DNA of 64,000 nucleotides from Olsenella_K sp050953285 (GTDB lineage: Bacteria; Actinomycetota; Coriobacteriia; Coriobacteriales; Atopobiaceae), in contig JBMNMK010000002.1 of the NCBI GenBank assembly GCA_050953285.1, positions 992,001 through 1,056,000 on the forward strand. Direction: 5' to 3'. The notes under the pieces are model-generated. The model saw nothing but the letters and a program-made list of their open reading frames with translations. It did not search any database and was not told the origin of the DNA. The position numbers and the translations under genes are program-made. Below, in pieces: positions 8,905-17,194 of the stretch (its first letter is position 1; every line of letters starts with the position of its first letter).

Positions 8905-10343
8905 CGATCAAATACCCCCTTGGCAAACGCGTCGAGACCGCCTGAGCGAGACGCCTTAACTAAGATAAGATCTTCCGGCACAAAGACCTGCGCCAGTGCT
9001 TGCAGCGCGTCTTCTACGCTGGCAAAGACCTCCAACTTGTCCTCAGAAAACCCCATGGTACGTGCTGCTTCCGCCATATGGGCGGCCTCTGCGTGGCCAA
9101 TAAAGGCGAGAAGATCGAGCGGCTTTGCGGCGGCATAGGCACCGACATAGCCGTGCAGACGCAAAGACTCATCCCCGAGCTCTCCCATCTCCCCCAACAC
9201 GGCCACGCGCCTCCCCGAGCAGCTCATAGACGCAAGGACATCCAAGGCTGCCGCCATAGATGCGGGGCTTGCGTTATAGGAATCATCAATGATACGGGGC
9301 TTGCCCGGCGCCTCTTTAACCTCAAGTCGCATAGTAGCTGCGCTCATGTGTGAAAGCGCCTCTGCTGCGCGGGAAAGATCAACGCCAAAGTGCGAGGCGA
9401 TGGCCAGCGCAAACAGGCAGTCGTGCACCATGTGCACACCCGCCACATTGAGCTTTACGCTCACCTGTCCTTGCGGCGTCACGGCCGTAAAATGCGCGCA
9501 CCCGCTTTCGTCCAGGACAATATCCTGCGCAGCAAACGGCGATTCGCACCCGCCAACGCGCACAACCTCAACACCTTTGGGAGCAGCAAAGCTCTGCTGG
9601 ATGAAATCCGTAAAGTCGTCGTGATCTGAGAGCACGAGCTCAGGCGTCATGCCCTCAGGATCTACCTGCATGCCCAATACGATCTCTGCCTTGGCGCGGG
9701 CAATGTTTTCCCGCGATCCCAAATTGCCAATGTGGCTTGTACCAATGTTGGTGATAACTGCCGCATGGGGGTGTACCACCTGCGTGAGCCGGCTTATCTC
9801 ACCCGCGTGGTTCATGCCCATCTCAACCACCACAAGCTCTGCATCCTCAGGACAACTAAGAAGTGTCAGCGGCACGCCCAAGAGGTTGTTGAAGTTACCT
9901 TTGGTGGCATGAACCTTATAGCGCGCGCCTAAAGCGCAGCTGATCATATCTTTGGTGGTAGTCTTTCCCACCGACCCCGTCACTCCAACCACGCGCCACT
10001 GCGGGTTTTTCTGGCGCCAGGCGGCGGCAAGCGCCAGCATGAAAGCCTCGCCGTCGTCGTCTTTGGCACGGATGAGAGAAGCGCCGTGCTCACGGGCACA
10101 CGCAATATCCTGGGCACCAGGCTCTTGCGTCATCACCACGAGCGACGATCCCGCTTCAAGTGCCGCGCTGGCGTAGCTATTTCCGTTGGTCTTCTCGCCC
10201 ACAAACGCCACAAATGCCGCATGAGCGGCTGCCTGACGTGAATCAAGCGTCACCGACTCCACCACGTCATCCCCTTGGATAACGTAAGGATGTGCCCCCG
10301 TAACTGCGCATATATCGCTCACGGACATACGCATCTTAACCAT
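8901..10343 (-). CDS. murF: UDP-MurNAc-tripeptide--D-alanyl-D-alanine ligase
   Basis: MurF adds D-Ala-D-Ala to the UDP-MurNAc tripeptide, completing the pentapeptide. The 480-aa protein shows the Mur ligase ATP loop GVTGSVGKTTTKDM, the motif VVVEMGMNHAGEI, ITNIGTSHIG and IIDDSYNASPASM of the C-terminal domain. The start is ambiguous: GTG 10346, ATG 10343, ATG 10334 and ATG 10328 are all in frame just after a GGGAAGG site; 10343 is used. It sits a few bases downstream of the PBP gene and overlaps mraY. Confidence 0.94.
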   Translation of the reverse strand: MVKMRMSVSDICAVTGAHPYVIQGDDVVESVTLDSRQAAAHAAFVAFVGEKTNGNSYASAALEAGSSLVVMTQEPGAQDIACAREHGASLIRAKDDDGEAFMLALAAAWRQKNPQWRVVGVTGSVGKTTTKDMISCALGARYKVHATKGNFNNLLGVPLTLLSCPEDAELVVVEMGMNHAGEISRLTQVVHPHAAVITNIGTSHIGNLGSRENIARAKAEIVLGMQVDPEGMTPELVLSDHDDFTDFIQQSFAAPKGVEVVRVGGCESPFAAQDIVLDESGCAHFTAVTPQGQVSVKLNVAGVHMVHDCLFALAIASHFGVDLSRAAEALSHMSAATMRLEVKEAPGKPRIIDDSYNASPASMAAALDVLASMSCSGRRVAVLGEMGELGDESLRLHGYVGAYAAAKPLDLLAFIGHAEAAHMAEAARTMGFSEDKLEVFASVEDALQALAQVFVPEDLILVKASRSGGLDAFAKGVFDR

Positions 10344-10351
10344 CACCTTCC

Positions 10352-12139
10352 CTACGAGCTTGGCTTGATGTCCAAGTCGTGCAAAGCCTCACCCATAATA
10401 CTCGAGAACACCGGCGCCGCCGACGCGTATGCCAGATATGGCGTCTCGTAAAAGCCCACATAGCACAGAACCTGCGGATCTGACGTGGGGCCAAAGCCCA
10501 CAAGCGACGAGAGATATTTGCCGGCAATGTAGCCGTTTTCATCCGCCTGCTCGCCCGTGCCAGTCTTGCCCGCCAGCTCATAGCCTTCGACCTGGCCCGA
10601 GTATGCAGTGCCCGACGTGAAGACGTCCTCGAGCATGTCGGTCATCTTCTCGGCCGTCTCCTGAGAGATGGCCTGACCCTGGTCATGCCACTCCACAGGA
10701 TCCTGCCCCACGCTCACCACAAAGTGTGGCGTCTCAAGCCAGCCACCGTTGGCAATGGCGCCCACACCCTTGACCACCTGCACCATAGGCACGGCCATGC
10801 CCTGGCCAAAGGCCATAGAACCCAGAGACGACGGCTCGTATTGGTCAAGCGATCTCACCGTGCCGGAAATCTCTCCCGGGTAGTCAATGTTGGTGCGCGT
10901 GCCAAACTGGAACGCCGCCAGGCCGCTGGAGAACTTCTCCGCACCTATCACGTCCTGGGCGAGAAGAGCTGCGCCCACGTTAGATGATCTTCTCAAGATC
11001 TCCCGCGGCGACATGGCCATAGTTTCCCATCTGCCATCGTCGTCTCGCACCGTGTCTGAACCCACCGTGATGGAGCCCGGCACATCGTATTCTTGGTCGG
11101 TGTCAAACAGGCCGTCTTCAATGCCGGTTGCAATGGTGAAGATTTTCATGATGGATCCCGGCTCATATGAGCTGGTCACCAGCTTGAAGTTAAGCCCCTC
11201 GTTGGTAATGGTATCCGGCTGTGATATATCTGCTAGAGGCGTCGAGGCAGCAGCCAAGATCTCTCCAGTCTTTGGATTGGTGATCATGCAGAGGCCACCT
11301 GCTGCGTCGTATTTTTTGGCACCTTTGGTGATCTCGTCCTCAACGGTCTTTTGGATGTCAATGTCCAGTGCCAGATGGATATCCTTGCCATCTTGCGGCT
11401 CTGTTGAACTGGTGACACCACCAGCAATAGGCGTTCCTGTGGCACCGGTCTCCATGATGAGCTCTCCATCGGTGCCTTTGAGCACATCATCATATTGGAG
11501 CTCAAGGCCAGTCAGACCGTTACCGTCGATATCTACCATGCCGATGATCTGTCCGGCAACTGCGCCATACGGATAGATTCGCTTACTCTGTTTGATGAGG
11601 TAGATGCCGCTATAGCCCTTTTCTTTAAGCTCTCGCTGGAGCTCCTCTGCCTTGTCTTTGTCGGCCTTGCGCACCAGATAGACAAAGGTGGTGTCCTCAC
11701 TCAGGCTATCGCGATAGTTTGCCGCATCTCCCGAAAACGCCTCCTGGAGCATGAGCGCTTCTGCAGAAGGAGCGTTGACCTCTTTGGGGTTGGCGTAGAT
11801 GTCATAGCAATCAATGCTAGTTGCCAAAACGTTGCCATTACGATCATATATGGTCCCGCGCTTGGCTTCTAAGGTCTCGACGTTGGTGCGCATGGCCTTA
11901 GCCTCTTCTGACAGGTTGGAAGAATCTACCACCTGAAGAAGGAACAGGCGCGCCAGCGCAATTACCATGACCGCCAGAATGAGGAAAAAGACGATGTTAA
12001 GGCCGCTCCGTTGGTGACCAAAGCCAAAGATGCCACCCGTCTCACGAGAAAATCGTCCCGCGTACCCATGATCTTCTCGCCTATTGGTGCGCGAGGCTCT
12101 ATCGCGAAAGCTTGAATGTCTTCTGTCGTCTCTGTTCAC
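10352..12139 (-). CDS. ftsI: Class B penicillin-binding protein (FtsI/PBP2-like)
   Basis: This is the septal peptidoglycan transpeptidase that works with FtsW. The 595-aa protein has an Arg-rich cytoplasmic start, one membrane anchor (about 48-70), a PBP dimerisation domain (about 90-240) and a transpeptidase domain. All three catalytic motifs are visible: SIMK (Ser329, Lys332), SSN (385-387) and KTG (525-527). No PASTA domains follow. The GTG at 12139 has AGAAGG about 9 nt upstream. The gene lies between the ftsL-like gene and murF, as expected for ftsI. Confidence 0.93.
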   Translation of the reverse strand: MNRDDRRHSSFRDRASRTNRREDHGYAGRFSRETGGIFGFGHQRSGLNIVFFLILAVMVIALARLFLLQVVDSSNLSEEAKAMRTNVETLEAKRGTIYDRNGNVLATSIDCYDIYANPKEVNAPSAEALMLQEAFSGDAANYRDSLSEDTTFVYLVRKADKDKAEELQRELKEKGYSGIYLIKQSKRIYPYGAVAGQIIGMVDIDGNGLTGLELQYDDVLKGTDGELIMETGATGTPIAGGVTSSTEPQDGKDIHLALDIDIQKTVEDEITKGAKKYDAAGGLCMITNPKTGEILAAASTPLADISQPDTITNEGLNFKLVTSSYEPGSIMKIFTIATGIEDGLFDTDQEYDVPGSITVGSDTVRDDDGRWETMAMSPREILRRSSNVGAALLAQDVIGAEKFSSGLAAFQFGTRTNIDYPGEISGTVRSLDQYEPSSLGSMAFGQGMAVPMVQVVKGVGAIANGGWLETPHFVVSVGQDPVEWHDQGQAISQETAEKMTDMLEDVFTSGTAYSGQVEGYELAGKTGTGEQADENGYIAGKYLSSLVGFGPTSDPQVLCYVGFYETPYLAYASAAPVFSSIMGEALHDLDIKPSS

Positions 12140-12187
12140 GCAAGCGTACCTTCTCTTGACTCTGCGCGCATGGTGCCACGCCCCACC

Positions 12188-12598
12188 TTAGTCGAGCGTC
12201 AGCGTTTCGTCCTGCGTGGAGTAAACCATGCCAAGATTTTGCGTAGCAATCCGCGCAATGCGATCTTTCGACGAAAGCAGCGAGCGCTCCACATCAAGAT
12301 CCATATTGGCAGCTTGTACCTGTGCAATATCGTCTTTCAGTACCTGGTTTTGCTGCATCAGGTTGACCGTTGCCACACTCAGCGAAACACGGATGCATCC
12401 TAGTACAAAGAGTACGATAGCGGCAGCAACGATCAGCTTTACCCGTGTAATTACCACAGGCGAGACACCCCTGCGCACGTCGGCATCAAGGTGACCGCCT
12501 TCCACCACCACAAAGGGGCTGTGACTGTCCGCCTGGTTCTGTTCGCGCCAGGGCTCTGTCGCAAACAGTTCATATGCCTCTTGTGACTGGTATCTCAT
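12188..12598 (-). CDS. FtsL-like septum formation protein
   Basis: A 136-aa bitopic protein with a cytoplasmic N-terminus of about 50 residues, one membrane segment (about 53-75) and a C-terminal region with a coiled-coil pattern (about 80-115). FtsL proteins are poorly conserved in sequence, so the call rests on this architecture and on position between rsmH and the class B PBP. FtsL would form the FtsQLB complex that activates FtsWI. It starts at an ATG with a weak AAAGGA site upstream. Confidence 0.75.
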   Translation of the reverse strand: MRYQSQEAYELFATEPWREQNQADSHSPFVVVEGGHLDADVRRGVSPVVITRVKLIVAAAIVLFVLGCIRVSLSVATVNLMQQNQVLKDDIAQVQAANMDLDVERSLLSSKDRIARIATQNLGMVYSTQDETLTLD

Positions 12599-12631
12599 GA
12601 TGATCGTCCTTTAAGATCGTCGTAAAACAGT

Positions 12632-12679
12632 TGGTGCAAAGGTGGTGCATTTAGGCTGCAAAGTGGTACAAGGTGGTGC
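12632..12679. repeat. Imperfect GGTGGTGC direct repeat in the rsmH-ftsL gap
   Basis: The 137-bp gap between rsmH and the ftsL-like gene contains two near-identical stretches, TGGTGCAAAGGTGGTGC (12632-12648) and TGGTACAAGGTGGTGC (12664-12679), 32 bp apart. The rest of the gap is also GGTG-rich. No gene or promoter is evident. The repeat may be replication slippage or an operator; nothing in the sequence decides. Confidence 0.35.
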
Positions 12680-12735
12680 GGTGTAGTGCGTTTGAGCTGC
12701 GATGGTAGGTGCACACGGCGCATGCCGTAGGTGCC

Positions 12736-13701
12736 TTAGGAATGCGTGACATCAAGCTTTTGAGCCACGCGGATAAGAGCGCTTCTCGCCCGCGGATTGT
12801 GCTCGCACTCCTGTGTGCTGGCCGTGATGGGCTTTTTTGTCATCACGCGCACAATGGGAATGTGGCCACAAACGCACACGGGAAGCTCGGGTGGACAGAT
12901 GCACCCTTGAGACAGCTCAGAAAACACGTGTTTGGTAATCCGATCTTCAAGGGAGTGATAGGAGATCACGCAGATTCTGCCGCCGGTGTTTGCCCACCGG
13001 ATGGCCGAGCGCAAGCCCTTATCGAGCGCATCAAGCTCATGGTTGACCTCAATGCGCAGCGCCTGGAACGACTTACGTGCCGGGTGATGGCCGTGGCGGC
13101 GATCACGCGCAGGAATGGCCCGCTTGATCACGTCTACCAGCTCTAACGTGGTCTCGATGGGACGCTTTTCCCTGCTGCGCACAATCTGGCGAGCAATGCC
13201 GCGCGCGTGGGACTCATCCCCATAGAGCTTGAGAATCCGCGCTAGATCCTCCTCGCTATAGGTGTTGACCACGTCCGCTGCCGATATGGCCGTATCCTCT
13301 GGGTTCATGCGCATGTCCAGCGGCGCATCCTCGTTGTATGAGAAACCCCGCGACGCCACATCAAGCTGCGGCGACGACACGCCCAAATCAAAGAGAAAAC
13401 AGTCCACACCAGGCACTTCCGCCTGGACGAGAAGATCGTCCAAGTTGGAGAAGTTACCCTTCATGAAGTGATAGCGTGCCGTTGGCACTTCTCGCTCCAT
13501 GCGCTCACGTGCTGCGGCTAGCGCGCGCTCGTCTTGGTCTATGCCCAAAGAAAGCCCCTCCGGCGCCACACGTTTTGCCAGCTCCACGCTGTGTCCTGCC
13601 CCACCTAAGGTGCAGTCGCACACGGTTTCTCCGCGCTTGGGATCAAGAAAACGCAAGACCTCATCAAGCATGACGGGAATGTGTTTGAACTCTGAGCTCA
13701 T
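12736..13701 (-). CDS. rsmH: 16S rRNA (cytosine1402-N4)-methyltransferase
   Basis: RsmH (MraW) methylates N4 of C1402 in 16S rRNA using S-adenosylmethionine. The 321-aa protein starts with HIPVMLDEVLRFLDP and has the SAM-binding DCTLGGAGHS loop, FDLGVSSPQLD, RGFSYNEDAPLDMRM, and the C-terminal FQALRIEVN and SYHSLEDRITK motifs. It is a standard second gene of the dcw cluster, 11 bp after mraZ. Confidence 0.97.
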   Translation of the reverse strand: MSSEFKHIPVMLDEVLRFLDPKRGETVCDCTLGGAGHSVELAKRVAPEGLSLGIDQDERALAAARERMEREVPTARYHFMKGNFSNLDDLLVQAEVPGVDCFLFDLGVSSPQLDVASRGFSYNEDAPLDMRMNPEDTAISAADVVNTYSEEDLARILKLYGDESHARGIARQIVRSREKRPIETTLELVDVIKRAIPARDRRHGHHPARKSFQALRIEVNHELDALDKGLRSAIRWANTGGRICVISYHSLEDRITKHVFSELSQGCICPPELPVCVCGHIPIVRVMTKKPITASTQECEHNPRARSALIRVAQKLDVTHS

Positions 13702-13712
13702 ATTCCGCGTCC

Positions 13713-14168
13713 TCAGTCCTCGTCACCAAACATCAAAGCGTCGATCTCTTCAAAACCCTGCGCGTGGAGCGCGTTCCAGCTCTGGGTGTTCCAGACCTCA
13801 AAGTGATCCAGCGCACCCACTACGGTGACATCCTTGTCGAGGCCCAAGCGCGTGCGGGCACTTGCATCCACGGCGTCCAATTTGCCCAGAGCAATGCGAC
13901 CAGCAGAATCAATGTCTACCGTCACGGCACTTCCGGTCAAAAGGAGCCTCAGCTGCACGTCCTTGCGATTCCTGGGGTTGAAATGACCCCCGTCCTGCTC
14001 AAAGAAGGAATCAACCCACGCGCGAAAGCCCTCAGGAGTAAAACCGTAGAGCGAACTCTTGAGAGGAATGAGGCAGACCTGATCTGCAAAATCCTTGCGA
14101 TATGAAGCAGGCAGTGTCAGACGCCCTTTGGCATCCAAGTTGTACTGCTTGGATCCGGTCAGGTACAT
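13713..14168 (-). CDS. mraZ: Transcriptional regulator MraZ
   Basis: MraZ is a ring-forming DNA-binding protein that controls the dcw cluster through its own promoter. The 151-aa protein has two SpoVT/AbrB-like halves, each with the loop motif: DAKGRLTLPASYR near residue 13 and DSAGRIALGKLD near residue 86. It is the first gene of the division cluster. Three direct repeats matching known MraZ boxes lie about 57-83 bp upstream of its ATG, suggesting autoregulation. Confidence 0.95.
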   Translation of the reverse strand: MYLTGSKQYNLDAKGRLTLPASYRKDFADQVCLIPLKSSLYGFTPEGFRAWVDSFFEQDGGHFNPRNRKDVQLRLLLTGSAVTVDIDSAGRIALGKLDAVDASARTRLGLDKDVTVVGALDHFEVWNTQSWNALHAQGFEEIDALMFGDED

Positions 14169-14224
14169 CTCACACTCCTCTCACGACTCCCCCACACCTC
14201 ACACGAGCACGTGATAAAAACTAT

Positions 14225-14251
14225 AACACCTATCAACACTTTCCAACACTT
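14225..14251 (-). promoter_or_regulatory. Three MraZ boxes upstream of mraZ
   Basis: On the minus strand the hexamers AGTGTT, AGTGTT and GGTGTT occur at 14250-14245, 14240-14235 and 14230-14225, exactly 10 bp apart. The middle box reads AAAGTGTT. This matches the known MraZ operator design in Mollicutes (AAAGTG plus T/G, three copies, 3-bp spacers). A TATAGT hexamer follows directly (14222-14227), so binding would overlap the promoter. Confidence 0.8.
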
Positions 14252-14534
14252 AGCGACCCAAAAAGGGAAAATTGGTCGGCAAATGCGAACGGTGCCATGG
14301 CGGGATGCCACTAGATATAGGGCTTAGGAGTATGCTCAAGCACAAGTGACGAGGATTAGCTTTTGCTGCTCGGAGAACGAAATATGAAGTGGCTATGAAT
14401 CAGGATGCTTTAAGCTTTGATCGACCTTTTTAACTGGGCATATGCGGTGGGAGGCCATCCCACATATGGCGAGCGGCCAGCATGAACAGCTGACACAGGA
14501 GCTGTACGTCTGGCTCTACCGCTATCTAGGTTGT
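14252..14534. other. Intergenic region between xerD-like gene and mraZ boxes
   Basis: No gene is evident here. An imperfect hairpin stands at 14439-14468, with arms CATATG...TGGGA and TCCCACATATG, 67-96 bp past the end of the recombinase gene. It lacks a T-run on either side, so it is not a standard intrinsic terminator. The dcw promoter itself lies to the left, next to the MraZ boxes. Confidence 0.4.
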
Positions 14535-15437
14535 CTAGGATTTCTTCTGCGCACGAGGATGGGCGGTGAGGTAGTCCCACCTGATGTGCGTTCTATCCAC
14601 ATGAGAATAGATCTGCGTGGTAGATATGCTTGCATGACCTAAGAGCTCCTGCACAATCCTTAGGTCTGCACCACCTTCTATCAGGTGCGTTGCAAAGCTA
14701 TGGCGCAGAGTATGGGGGTGGAGACCTTCTATTCCCACCAACCTGCCATAGTGCTCACAGATGGTATAGACCGATTGGCGGGTAAGACGTCTTCCGCGCA
14801 CGCTCAGAAATACTGCGGAAGTGGGTTTTCTTCCCACAAGGCTAGGGCGTGCGTGGGTGAGATAGTCCACAACCGCACGCTTGGCCGAACCCATGAGCGG
14901 CACCACGCGCTCTTTTGATCCTTTGCCAAAGACCCGCACCAGCTCATCATCAAGTAACATGCTGCTCACATCAAGCGTGCAAAGCTCAGACACGCGCAGC
15001 CCACACCCGTAGAGTATCTCCAGGATGGTCTTATCGCGCAGGCCCAGCGCATCGTCTTGAAACGGTTGATCAAGAAGGCGTGCGGCCTGGTCAATGGTGA
15101 GCACCTCAGGGAGGCGCTGAGGTTTTTTGGGCAGCGGAAGATCTGCTGTTGGCGAGTTTTCACACAGCTGCTCAACCACCATGAATCGGTGAAAGCTCTT
15201 GATTGCTGCAAAGGCTCGCTCAATGGATGCCGGAGCGAGCTCAAGTGAGGACAGGTCAGAAAAATAATCCTCGACATTTTGACGAGAAACCTCGCCAGGT
15301 GAGACAATGCCACACCCAGCGAGGTATTTGATATATCTCTTCAGATCACGTGCATATGCCTCGATGGTATTGCGCGAAGCGCCTCTCTCCACCGCCAGGT
15401 AGGAGAGAAACTCCTCCCGCGCATCATCGAGGTTCAT
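14535..15437 (-). CDS. xerD: Xer-family tyrosine recombinase
   Basis: A 300-aa tyrosine recombinase that would resolve chromosome dimers at dif. It has an N-terminal SAM-like core-binding domain (about 1-90) and a catalytic domain. The catalytic residues are visible: Arg in the GCGLRVSEL stretch, HTLRHSFATHLIEGG, GHASISTTQIYSHV with the nucleophilic Tyr. The length and housekeeping setting (2 bp after pyrG) fit XerC/XerD rather than a phage integrase. XerC versus XerD cannot be settled from this sequence alone. Confidence 0.88.
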   Translation of the reverse strand: MNLDDAREEFLSYLAVERGASRNTIEAYARDLKRYIKYLAGCGIVSPGEVSRQNVEDYFSDLSSLELAPASIERAFAAIKSFHRFMVVEQLCENSPTADLPLPKKPQRLPEVLTIDQAARLLDQPFQDDALGLRDKTILEILYGCGLRVSELCTLDVSSMLLDDELVRVFGKGSKERVVPLMGSAKRAVVDYLTHARPSLVGRKPTSAVFLSVRGRRLTRQSVYTICEHYGRLVGIEGLHPHTLRHSFATHLIEGGADLRIVQELLGHASISTTQIYSHVDRTHIRWDYLTAHPRAQKKS

Positions 15438-15439
15438 GC

Positions 15440-17086
15440 CTAGTCCTCAGCCACAACCTGATGACGGTCACAGCCCTCATGCTTTGCAATTGCTGCGCGC
15501 ACAAACTCGCGGAACAGCGGTGCCGGTTTGGTCGGACGGCTCTTGAACTCAGGGTGTGCCTGGGAAGCCACAAACCAAGGATGGACATCCTCTGGCAGCT
15601 CAACCATCTCTACCAAGCGCTCATCTGGAGAAAGACCACCGATGATGAGACCTGCCTCCTGAAGCTGAGTACGAAATGCATTGTTGACTTCATAGCGGTG
15701 ACGGTGGCGCTCATATACCAAGCCCTCACCGTATGCCTCTTGTGCAAGCGGCCCTAAGACCTTGCAGGGGTAGGCGCCCAGACGCATGGTGCCACCCTTA
15801 TCGTCGATGTCTTTCTGATCAGGCATGAGATCAATGACGGGGTACTCACAATCCGGCACAAACTCGGTGGAATTTGCACCCGGCATACCCGCCACATTGC
15901 GCGCAAACTCACTAACTGCAACCTGCAAACCTAAACAAACACCCAGGTATGGAATCTTTTCGGTACGTGCCTTGTGAGCGGCTAAGATCTTGCCTTCAAC
16001 ACCTCTGCCGCCAAAACCACCAGGAACCAGAATGCCATCTGCGCCGCTCAGGACCTCATCGACGTTCTCCGGCGTCAGTTCCTCACCATCAACCAACGTA
16101 ATGTTAACGTGGCGATCATAGTACACGCCGGAGTGAATGAGGGCTTCAATAACGGAGAGGTATGCATCGGGAAGCTGTGTATATTTGCCGACAACCTTGA
16201 TCTCTGTCACATCTTTGTGATGGTTTGCGCGGTGCATACGGTCGGTAAAGGCATCCCATTCACTCATATCACTGGTGCGCGGGTCAAGACCCAACTTCTC
16301 ACAAACTTTGAGATCAAATCCCTGCTTGGAAAGGTGCTCAGGAACATCATAGATGGAAGGGCAGTCAGAGTTCTCAAAGACGCATCCCTCATCCACGTCA
16401 CAGAAATGAGCAATCTTTGCCCTGATAGATGCATCAACTTCATGATCAGAACGACACACAATGAAATCAGGCTGGATGCCCATGCTTCTGAGCTCTTTCA
16501 CTGAGTGCTGGGTAGGCTTGGTCTTGACCTCATGTGCAGCAGCAATATAGGGAACCAAGCTCACATGGATGACGAGCGTATTGCCTGCGCCCTTCTCCTT
16601 GCGGAACTGACGGATGGCCTCAACAAAAGACTGTCCTTCAATGTCTCCTATGGTGCCGCCCAGCTCCGTGATAATGACGTCTGCCTGCGTCTGCTCCTCT
16701 ATGCGCAAGAAGCGACCCTTAATCTCATTGGTGACGTGAGGAATGACCTGCACAGTGCCACCTAAGAAATCTCCGGCGCGTTCACGGGAAATGAGCGACT
16801 GATAGATCAGGCCTGTTGTGAAGTTGGAAGCACGGGTAAGGTTCTCGTCGATGAAGCGCTCGTAGTGTCCCAGGTCAAGGTCTGTCTCCTTACCATCTTC
16901 TGTGACAAAGACCTCACCATGCTGGAAGGGGCTCATGGTACCAGGGTCAACATTGAGATATGGATCTGCTTTCTGCATCATGACTTTGTAACCACGAGCT
17001 TTGAGCAGACGTCCCAGAGAGGCTGCCGTAATGCCCTTTCCAAGTGAAGATACGACGCCACCTGTTACAAATATGTGTTTGGTCAT
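15440..17086 (-). CDS. pyrG: CTP synthase
   Basis: PyrG converts UTP to CTP using glutamine and ATP. The 548-aa protein has the N-terminal synthetase domain (FVTGGVVSSLGKGITAASLG, DPYLNVDPGTMSPFQHGEVFV) and a C-terminal class I glutamine amidotransferase with PYLGVCLGLQ (nucleophile Cys) and the His/Glu pair in SQAHPEFKS. The length is typical. It appears to be cotranscribed with the Xer recombinase gene downstream. Confidence 0.98.
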   Translation of the reverse strand: MTKHIFVTGGVVSSLGKGITAASLGRLLKARGYKVMMQKADPYLNVDPGTMSPFQHGEVFVTEDGKETDLDLGHYERFIDENLTRASNFTTGLIYQSLISRERAGDFLGGTVQVIPHVTNEIKGRFLRIEEQTQADVIITELGGTIGDIEGQSFVEAIRQFRKEKGAGNTLVIHVSLVPYIAAAHEVKTKPTQHSVKELRSMGIQPDFIVCRSDHEVDASIRAKIAHFCDVDEGCVFENSDCPSIYDVPEHLSKQGFDLKVCEKLGLDPRTSDMSEWDAFTDRMHRANHHKDVTEIKVVGKYTQLPDAYLSVIEALIHSGVYYDRHVNITLVDGEELTPENVDEVLSGADGILVPGGFGGRGVEGKILAAHKARTEKIPYLGVCLGLQVAVSEFARNVAGMPGANSTEFVPDCEYPVIDLMPDQKDIDDKGGTMRLGAYPCKVLGPLAQEAYGEGLVYERHRHRYEVNNAFRTQLQEAGLIIGGLSPDERLVEMVELPEDVHPWFVASQAHPEFKSRPTKPAPLFREFVRAAIAKHEGCDRHQVVAED

Positions 17087-17194
17087 GTTGAGCCTTCCCG
17101 TAAAAGTTTGTTCACTTATCTACGGGTCTCCATGTTAATCCAAAAGGAGACGCGTGATTCACCTCATTGATGTGCCATCTGCGCAATCAACCGA

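Noticed and set aside
14439..14468. Hairpin with CATATG...TGGGA arms as a terminator of the Xer gene
   Set aside because: The stem has a 3-nt bulge and no T-run on either strand, so it was not called a terminator.
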